A DNA stretch of 58,107 bases from Pilaira anomala (Eukaryota; Mucoromycota; Mucoromycetes; Mucorales; Mucoraceae), in contig JAIXMQ010000113.1 in assembly GCA_025716855.1 (NCBI GenBank), positions 1 to 58,107 on the forward strand. Reading direction: 5' to 3'. The position numbers and the translations under genes were made by a program. Positions 50,528-58,107 of this stretch are shown here, piece after piece. Each line of letters starts with the position of its first letter. The stretch's first letter is position 1. Under the pieces are notes generated by a model. That model was not told the DNA's origin, made no database searches, and worked only from the letters and a program-made list of their open reading frames with translations.

Positions 50528-50676
50528 TATTTAGGGAAGTAAAGGGAAGAAGTGTGTTTTTGACTGGTCGACATTTCGTCATATTTAAATTTTAGTGACT
50601 TTTGATTGCAATTTCTTGGACTTTTTTTTTTTTTTTTTTTTTCCATCTGTTTCTTTCAGTTTCCTCAACAGTTGAC

Positions 50677-51071
50677 ATGGTAAGTAATTTGTTTATTTTT
50701 TTAAGATTCTTTTATAAACTTATCTTTATTATAGTTCCTACTTGACTCTCTGTTGACTGGCATACTCATGGCTTTCTTATTTTATCATAAGGTATTCACA
50801 TTCACTTCTTTTTTTTTTACTTAAAAATTTTTTTTTCTTTTACTAATTTTTTTTTTCTTTTTTAAAGTGAGTATGGCTTACGATAATACAAGGTATGAAC
50901 TCATAATAACGCAAAGGAATAACCCATACTAACACTCTCTCTATGTACTAGGTATTATCTGCTGTTATCGCTTATTACTTTTGGTATGTACAGTTTACAT
51001 TTGTCTCAATTAACTTAGTTCTAACTTTTTTCATTTAATTATAAAGGTATGTCGCGTGCAGTAAGAACTAG
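50677..51071 (+). CDS. Tiny multi-intron locus, possible 38-aa membrane microprotein
   Basis: ATG at 50677 is followed directly by a GTAAGT donor. Candidate exons 50677-50679, 50735-50791, 50952-50983 and 51047-51071 join in phase to a 38-residue hydrophobic peptide (MFLLDSLLTGILMAFLFYHK, then VLSAVIAYYFWYVACSKN) ending in TAG. A further exon-like block, 50868-50892, is flanked by AG and GT; including it brings an immediate TGA. More exon-like blocks with AG/GT borders follow to about 51245 without an ORF. No family is recognised. It could be a microprotein gene, a spliced non-coding RNA, or chance. It is divergent from the transposase ORF, 149 nt away. Confidence 0.35.
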
Positions 51072-51640
51072 AAATTAAGGTATGCATTTTATCTTTGTAT
51101 TTATTCACTATGTATTAACTTGTATACTGCTTTTATTAGCTTTTATTAGATATAATTATCGATTGTGAACAACAAAGACAATAAGGTAACGTTTTTATTA
51201 CTGTTTAACTATTTGAACATTATTTACTAATTATTTTTATATAGGTTTGTACGCATTGTCTTAGATAGATGCTCTATTCAATACCGTACACTGTTTTCCA
51301 GACGCTGAAGTATCGTTTATTTGATTTTGTGATCATTTAAACCATCCTGAAAGGGCTTCAGGCGACTGGTAAGGCAGCGTACGTGGCAGCAGTATACATC
51401 CATTACATCATTTTAAAAATAAAAGCCCAATTAAACATACATATTCTATCCAATGAGAACTCCAAATAGCTCATATTATTAATGATATATCCTTTAATCT
51501 GTTTGGCTGTTGAGAATAAATTGTAAAAATTTCGTAACCCGATTTCATTACTATATAGGGAATGTCCAAAAAAAATCGTCTTTAAAAACCCGCAAAACTC
51601 TCTGGGTGTGTACCATTTGTCGTTACACTATCTCAGCCTC

Positions 51641-51674
<34 letters not shown>

Positions 51675-51744
51675 AAAATGGTAAAGGATTTAGTTGAATC
51701 TCCTCTCTCACCCTCCCTTTTAATATTGACGTCCTTCATCTCTA
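51072..51744. other. Region between the tiny spliced locus and the TM9 gene
   Basis: Exon-like blocks ending at about 51077 and 51185, each followed by GT, and a TATATAG acceptor at 51244 may be 3' UTR exons of the preceding locus. A poly-A tract lies at 51641-51669. An in-frame upstream start for the TM9 protein is not used. Confidence 0.4.
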
Positions 51745-54070
51745 ATGGCATCTCGGGCCATTTTAATATTTTGTTGTCTAATATGGTGTCATCTTGTTTC
51801 TGGATATAAACAAGGTGACCCTGTACCTATTTACTATAATAAAGTATTCTCTTTAAAGAATCCACTTAGTTACAGCTACCCTTCACTTTCTTTCATCTGT
51901 CCGATTCAACAATATACTAGAAAAAAGAGTTTGCTCGTATTTGACCAAGATATTCGAGGCGATAGACTTGTTCAAAGTGATTACAAAGTATGCTTAGATT
52001 ATTTATTGCGATACTATTCACCCAATTAATTCTTTTTTAAATATATTAGTTGAACTTTCTCGAAGACCAAGAATGTAAATTATTATGTAAAAAGAATTGG
52101 TTAATTGAAGACGCCATCAATGTAGAAGAATTAATTTCAGATGATTATCTTGTTGAATGGTGAAAAAAAAAAAAAAAAAAAAATGTTACTATTTACAATT
52201 CAATTATTTACTGATAATTGCGTCAATAGGGAATTAGATGGCATGCCTGGCGCAACTGTCTCTTACACAAACGAAGCACCAGAACACAATTATAGAGTTG
52301 GATTTCCATTGGGTTTTAAAAAAGTAAAAATTTATTTACATCTGCCAAGACAAAAAAACTAAAATTAAACATTTGCTTTCAGGGTGAATTGACTTTTATT
52401 AATAATCACGTTACATTTCAAATACTCTATACTACGGATTCTACGCAACTTGGCAATCACAATATTGTCGGATTTGAAGTATATCCTGATTCGTAAGTAT
52501 AAATACAGCTTTTATCAAAATATGTCTAACCTTTTTTTTCATATATTTTTTTAAAAAAAGAATTGCAGAAGGCGAATGCATCAAGAAGAATATCGATTAC
52601 GAAAATCAACAAGTTACTGGAAGGTCAACTACAGTACCATTCACTTATTCAGTACAATGGAAAGAAATCAAAGAACCTGTCAATCCTTGGGACGCATTTT
52701 TATTACCCCCTAATCAAGAGAGACACAATTTTGCTTTATTAAATGCTGTTATTGTCGTCTTTTTAGTATTCGGTATCATCGCCATCATCTTATTAAAAAC
52801 AGTACACAAAGACAATAGCTCGCAAGACGATAAAGACTTCAAAGTCTATGATGATGCCGATGATTTTATTGGCTGGAAATTGATTAACCGTGATGTATTT
52901 AGACGTCCTGTTTATGGTGGATTATTGACCCCAATTATGGGTTCAGGTATTCAATTGTTATTTGTTTTCTTTGGCTTAATAGGTACGCATACACACATTT
53001 ACAAAAAAAAAAGGTAAACGGATATCTAACTTTTTTTTTGTACTTAGTGTCCCTTTATATGGGTTGGTATCACCCTGCTCAGCCTGGTTCATTGACACGT
53101 TGGTTTACACTCTTTTACTTGTTAAGCAGGTAAGAATATAAAAAATATATATGTAGAATCATAAACAAGTACTTAAGATTTATTTAGTTTGCCAGCTGGT
53201 TATTGGAGTGCTAGAATCTATAAATTGTTCCGTGGTAAATCATGGATTTTGAACAGTATCCTTGTACGTATTAACTTGAACGCAAATTTTGCATACCCCA
53301 ATACTCATCATTTCGTAAAATAGACTGCATTTGTAGTTCCATGTGCTTTGAATTTCATTTTATTTGTTGTAAGTATGATTACATGGTCTCAAAAGTCATC
53401 TCTTGCCATCTCTTTTTCCGGCTGGGTCTCCATTATCTCCATTTGGATGTTTGTTCTTTTGCCACTCACATGCATCGGGGCTTATATTGGTGAACGTCGT
53501 GAGCGTTTAGAACATCCATCTCGTACCACTCAAATCCCCCGCATGATTCCTGCTAAGTGTTGGTACCAACAAAACATAATTCGGTACAGTTTTTTTTTAA
53601 AAAAAACAGATACATTTAATACATTTTAAACTGACATACACTCTAGTATTCTTTTAGGTGGTATTATCCCTTTCGCAATCATCTTTTTAAATTGGCATGA
53701 GTTCTTAAATTCTGTCAATAAAGGAGAGTATGTCTTATCTATTCAAAACACAATGGTTGTCTCCGTCTTGTTATGTATTGCCACTTCTGAAATTACAATT
53801 GTCTTGATCTTTTTACAACTCTGTACAGAAGATTATCATTGGTGGTGGCAATCTTTCATGATCGGTGCTTCTCCTGCTTTGTATATGTTTGCTTATGGTA
53901 CTTATTTCTTTGCTAAGCGTACAAGTATGAATGGCTTAGTTGCTGGGTCTATCTATCTTCTCAATATTTTACTGGGTTGCAGTGTCCTTGGTTTGTGTAC
54001 AGGTACACTTGGATTCCTTAGTGCTTATTATATCATTAGAAAAATTTATTCATCTGTCAAAGTTGATTAA
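51745..54070 (+). CDS. EMP70: TM9SF/EMP70 nonaspanin
   Basis: TM9 proteins reside in Golgi and endosomes and help sort membrane proteins in adhesion, nutrient response and copper handling. Nine exons: 51745-51987, 52050-52159, 52230-52323, 52383-52492, 52561-52982, 53048-53129, 53188-53263, 53324-53583 and 53647-54070, giving 606 residues. A signal peptide (RAILIFCCLIWCHLVSG) precedes YKQGDPVPIYYNKV, the conserved mature start. The lumenal domain follows, then nine TM segments beginning at ALLNAVIVVFLVFGIIAIIL. Family motifs include GWKLINRDVFRRPVYGGLL, YIGERRERLEHPSRTTQIPR and EDYHWWWQSFMIGAS. The C-terminus IIRKIYSSVKVD resembles the KxD/E-type retrieval signal. Which TM9 subgroup it belongs to was not resolved. 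Confidence 0.95.
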
Positions 54071-54559
54071 ATAAAATAATAAATTTTCTTTTTCATTGCA
54101 GTCTTATTTTGTTTTTAATAAAATCTGTCGTTACTTGTATTAGTTTTATTTAAACTGTTTTCCCAGAATTCTGTTTATTATCATTATTGTGAGGTATCTA
54201 CCCGTCTCACGCTCTCCCCAATTTCTGTTCCTTAGCGCATATGCAAATATCATATCAAATTAAAAGAAAGTTCCTTTTGAATGCTAAATAAGGAACATTC
54301 CTAATGCATAATACATGAGATATTAATGTTTGAACTATATAAATGTTTTGCAATCAACTGTAATTCGGTTTTACAAACTGTACGGTGTGGCTGAAGATGT
54401 ATAGTCAGTAACTACGGCTGATCTTATCGTAAAATAAAATCTATCTGTCAGTTAAGCTCAATTAACTGTTGTTTTGGGAAAATATTTAGTCATTTTTAAC
54501 TAAGCCGAATTATTGCATTCATTTGTCTCTTTTTTTTAGGGCAATAATAATGATAAGCA

Positions 54560-54595
<36 letters not shown>

Positions 54596-54773
54596 AAGAT
54601 GAAAAAAAAACAATGGTTTATGACCCAATATAGGCTGTCCTGACTCAAATTACTGCGTTATAATAATGGTAATATCTATGGCTAATTTTTATAGCTTAGC
54701 CTATTTCATTTTTTTAAACAAAAGACCTTTTAAAACTATAGCTGCATTAAATAAGTACAGCCCCTACGCTACG
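54071..54773. other. Intergenic region downstream of the TM9 gene
   Basis: No gene recognised. A (TA)n tract lies at about 54562-54591. Confidence 0.5.
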
Positions 54774-55785
54774 TTACATGTTTACTGACCTGGATTTCAT
54801 TTTTTTGATAAGAAAAAGATGTGCTACAGCCAAGGTTTTCTTATGGCGGAAAAACTCTTAGCCAATCATATCGCCTAAAAAAGTTAAAAAAATTGATCTT
54901 TCAAAAGTTTTATATTGGGATTATACAGATTTTAGAGCTTAGCTATTGAATGCGCTCTAAACTGAAATTTGACGCTCTTCAAATGATATAAAAATCAAAC
55001 TAAAACAATTATAAAGATTAATGGCTATTATAAGAAAGTCGAATTATAGTTTTTGTTAGAGCAAATATATTTTATGCATCTAGACATATCATTTTAAATC
55101 CATAGACAGATGTGCCATCAAATTCTACATCGACTGTATATCACATTGTATATTAGAATACTTGATTTAAGATGACTTTAATTTGACAAGAAAGAAAAAT
55201 TTGTCAATATCTTTACATTTTTAAAGGAAAAAAACAAACGGGGTGTATATAGGGATTTAAGCAGTGTGAAACGTTACACACCCTATGAAAATAGACTAGA
55301 TGCACCACTACCCCCTATGGACACCCCGTTTTTTACCCCTAAAATGGAAAAAAAAATCGAGATATGGACAAAATTTTCTTTCTTGTCAAATTAAAGTCAT
55401 CTTAAATCAATTATTCTAATATACAACATGATATACAGTCAATGCAGAATTTAAAGACGCATTTTTTCGTGTATTTGGATTCGTAACTTTAGATATGAAA
55501 AATATACCTGCCCTAACAAAAACCGTAATTTGACTTTTTCACAATAAACATTAATCTTTGTAATTACTCTACTTTGATTTTTACACCATTCGAAAGAGCG
55601 TCAAATTTTATATTAGAAACCATTCAATATCTTTGCTCTAAAATTCTTATAATCCCGAGATATATCCACATTTAAAACACTTGAAAAAATCCAAAGGTCG
55701 GGACCTGCGGATTTTTACCTAAAAATTCACTTTTTCCCCTTTTTTCGATGATTTGATTGGCTCAATTTTTTTTTTCGCTGTAACA
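54774..55785. mobile_element. Foldback-type inverted-repeat element with arms over 400 bp
   Basis: The left arm (about 54820-55246) and right arm (about 55321-55785) are inverted copies, separated by a 74-nt loop. Clear matched blocks include left GATTTAAGATGACTTTAATT with right AATTAAAGTCATCTTAAATC, left TGTATATCACATTGTATATT with right AATATACAACATGATATACA, left AAATTTGACGCTCTTC with right AAAGAGCGTCAAATTT, and the inner left ACGGGGTGT with right ACACCCCGT. Similarity is highest in the inner 100 nt and falls outward. No ORF is inside. The left flank TTACATGTTTACTGACCT and the ends resemble the smaller element at 36941-37230. This is a non-autonomous DNA transposon of foldback or long-TIR MITE type; target-site duplications were not resolved. 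Confidence 0.85.
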
Positions 55786-57097
55786 AAGAAAAAAAAACTT
55801 TTTTTTTGAAAGTTTACAAGGATTTGGCCCTCTCATGACATTTGCTCTTCCCTAACAATTGGCTCTGTTAAGTCTATAGCTTTTCAACAACAATAACAGT
55901 AACAATAACAATAAACCTTCCCGAGCAGTTATCACTGATCTCTCCCAACAAGGTGCATTTAGAGTATGGAATAACTTGTTTATTTATTAATCTAATCCTT
56001 TGTGTATTAATATCACCCTTTTTCTTTTCTTGTATTTTCAATTAAACACAAGTTAGTTCTTTTATTCAAACTATTTTTGTTACTAATTTTCATTTTTTTT
56101 ATTCTGTATAATCATAAATCCTATTTTTTTTTTCTTCTTTGAACGGAATTTTCCTCCAATAGTTACCATTAATTTCTAATAAAAGTGTACAATGAAAACC
56201 ACATTTGCCATTTTATTTCAGAGTGTTTCTCGAGTTTATTTGTAAAATATATATATATATATATTTATAAATTCTTAAATATATCATTCACTAGTTATGT
56301 ATGCACATTGCTATAATTGTTATTGAGGACATGCCATTTTTCTTAAGCAAAAATAAAGCAGTCATATCAGTTTAACTAACTATACAATTGCATTGAAAAT
56401 TTAATTGAGCTCCATGAGTGAATTTAAAGTAGGTAAAGAGCAACAGTAAAAATATTATTACTCTATACTATATATACGAAGAGGATATATTTCAATTAAC
56501 GAGTGTGTAGACACAACTACAACATTACTTTTAATTCGTGGTCTTATGTAAGCGTATTATCAACAAGGTATCTTTGTAGGATTACCCCTCTTTTATATAT
56601 ATATGTACATATAGACAAAGATAGAAAAATAAAGAACATCATGTATGTACATATTATTCGTCACCTTTTCTTTTTCATATATCTTAGTATAAAGTGAAAT
56701 GAGTTGAATATGCTTATACAGTTAGTGTTAGTTATTGTTCCATTTTATATATATATCTAGTTGGGCTCGTTTGTTGACTGAATGTTTGATAATTGGTTCA
56801 GGTCAAATAAGTAACTACCATTAAAACTTTTATTATCCTGTGTTTTACAGGAAACTCTTCTCGTACATATTATCATTCTTTCTTTGTTAGTTTAAATATT
56901 CAGAGAGAAAAAGTATGATAATAAAATAATATCTTTAATAATTATAAGGCTTGATCATCTTTCTTTTGCTTTTGGTACTCCATTTTCGATCTTTATTAGA
57001 TTTATTTAGCAATTTTATGATCATGAATGTCAATGAACAGGTAATAATACATATTGTTTGATGCTTTGACGCATTGTTAATTAAATGTGTAATGTAG
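55786..57097. other. Intergenic region
   Basis: No supportable gene. There are AT microsatellites (56248-56266, 56596-56606). The 3' end may contain a lost upstream exon of the SWIM remnant: a candidate donor GTAATA at about 57041 pairs with the acceptor at 57097. Confidence 0.4.
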
Positions 57098-57553
57098 GAA
57101 TTTCTTTGCAAGTCTTTCCAGGCGAGTAGTAGTAATATTTACGTTGTAAATGTTGTAGATAACTGTGTGGTATCATGTGCTTGCCCTGTCAGTAACATGA
57201 TACTTTGCAAACACATGTTTCTGGTTTGTAGGGTTATGGAAGTCGCCTTTAAAAAGTGCTCGCTAATCATGCAACCAGCTACTCCAATCCCGAACACAGA
57301 GTATGAAGTTGAGCCTGTTGAGCCTGTTGAAAATACTCTGGTATGGCTGAGAGACCCTAATCTTGTTGAGGATCTGAAGTGGAAGTCAGAAAAGCAATTA
57401 AAATTGCTTTATGACATGATTAAAAGAAAAATGGATACTCTTTGCTATGAAAACATGGAAGAAATAGAAGAATTCCATTTAGAAATTGCAAGGACCACAA
57501 GCTCTCTTGAAAAGATATTGTTCCCTGACCAGTTTCCTGCCAAACAAAGGTAA
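57098..57553 (+). pseudogene. SWIM zinc-finger fragment, C-terminal remnant of a MULE-type transposase
   Basis: Read from an apparent splice acceptor (AATGTAG at 57091-57097), the frame gives EFLCKSFQASSSNIYVVNVV then DNCVVSCACPVSNMILCKHM, a SWIM motif (C-x-C, then C-x-H). SWIM domains sit C-terminal to the catalytic core in MULE transposases, and the rest (WLRDPNLVEDLKWKSEKQ, IARTTSSLEKILFP) is like the helical C-terminus of such fungal proteins. The DDE core is absent upstream in this window. Either this is a truncated copy or the 3' exon of a decayed gene. Assignment to MULE is from the motif and its context. Confidence 0.6.
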
Positions 57554-58107
57554 ATATAATAAATTATTTAGATATATAAAGAAAAAACACTTGAAAAAAA
57601 AAATAAATAAATAAAAACACTTGAAAAAAAGTATATTGAAAAAAAATAAAAACTCAGAGAAAAATAAACACTTTGGAAAAATAAACAAAGTACTTTTTGT
57701 GATGAGGTTGCCGCGTCGGGTATTTACTGTAGGACACTCCTATGCTTTTCTGTGGATGAGATTGACAAGAATCAGTCAAGGTAATTTTAGCTTTATTTGT
57801 CGAACGAACAGTATCAGATGACACTCCGGACCCATTAAAAAACCTAAAAAACATATATTACTTAAATAAAAACAAGCCTTTTGTTCTCTATTTAAGTTCG
57901 AAACTTGATCGCTACTAAAGAGACAGAAATGGGTTATTATAGTCAAGAAGCTGTTGAATATAGTTTTTTTTTTTTTTTTTTGTATTAAGTGTAGACTGTA
58001 TTGGATGAAAAATTATTTAAAATTAAATAAAGAAAGCAAAAAGATTGTAATAGGAAGAAATAGTAATATATAATAGGATTCTGTCAGTTTGATATTTAGA
58101 ATGTTGT
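57554..58107. other. Terminal region, no gene recognised
   Basis: Repeats of an AAAACACTTGAAAAAAA unit (57586-57640) and A runs. Short open frames on both strands lack support. Confidence 0.5.

Noticed and set aside
47102..50676. Search for terminal inverted repeats around the transposase ORF
   Set aside because: Only A/T-run matches were seen between the two flanks, which are meaningless in this genome; termini could not be set by eye.

Overview
The window is nuclear DNA of a filamentous fungus, most likely Mucoromycota and probably Mucorales. The signs are a strongly AT-rich background with long A and T runs, short GT-AG introns of about 45-100 nt in nearly every gene, and a fungal gene set (DASH subunit Dad4, Kre2-type mannosyltransferase, calcineurin B, Kcs1-type kinase, Mrp51). 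There are no operons, bacterial ribosome sites or CRISPR arrays. The species cannot be fixed from sequence alone. Exon structures below were built by hand: splice sites were accepted only where phase stayed consistent and the joined protein matched a known family.

Region 1-14400 holds the 3' part of RQC2/NEMF (ribosome quality control), a five-repeat Myb/SANT protein with a mitochondrial-like leader, a KRE2/MNT1 mannosyltransferase, beta'-COP (SEC27), a KCS1-type inositol phosphate kinase and a small DUF202-like membrane protein. Region 14401-20456 is gene-poor: PI synthase (PIS1) plus one degenerate or very small locus. Region 20457-26138 is dense: a Sec4/Rab8 GTPase, UDP-glucuronate decarboxylase (UXS1, with an 8-nt microexon), a MAPR/Dap1 haem protein whose stop codon overlaps that of UXS1, a CDF metal transporter and a small possibly MIT-like protein. 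Region 28400-35935 holds an FHA-RING ubiquitin ligase, Mrp51, an RCC1-repeat protein, the RWD protein Gir2 (7-nt first coding exon) and pyruvate kinase.

Region 36024-38860 has two related multi-pass membrane proteins of unknown function on either side of a short inverted-repeat element. Region 38861-47101 holds ADE17 (ATIC), calcineurin B, a compact minus-strand run (acidic protein, SANT protein, DAD4, a predicted GPI-anchored DUF1775/YcnI-like secreted protein) and a four-TM MARVEL-like protein. Region 47531-58107 is the mobile part: an intact intronless transposase-like ORF with a C2H2 finger, a tiny multi-intron locus, the TM9/EMP70 nonaspanin, a foldback element of about 1 kb with arms over 400 bp, and a SWIM zinc-finger transposase remnant.

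Most genes are single-copy housekeeping functions with no pathway clustering. The most unusual material is the foldback repeat family, the paired membrane proteins, the tiny multi-intron locus, the His-leading DUF1775 protein and the extreme microexons. I did not find a multigene system that I could call new with confidence.
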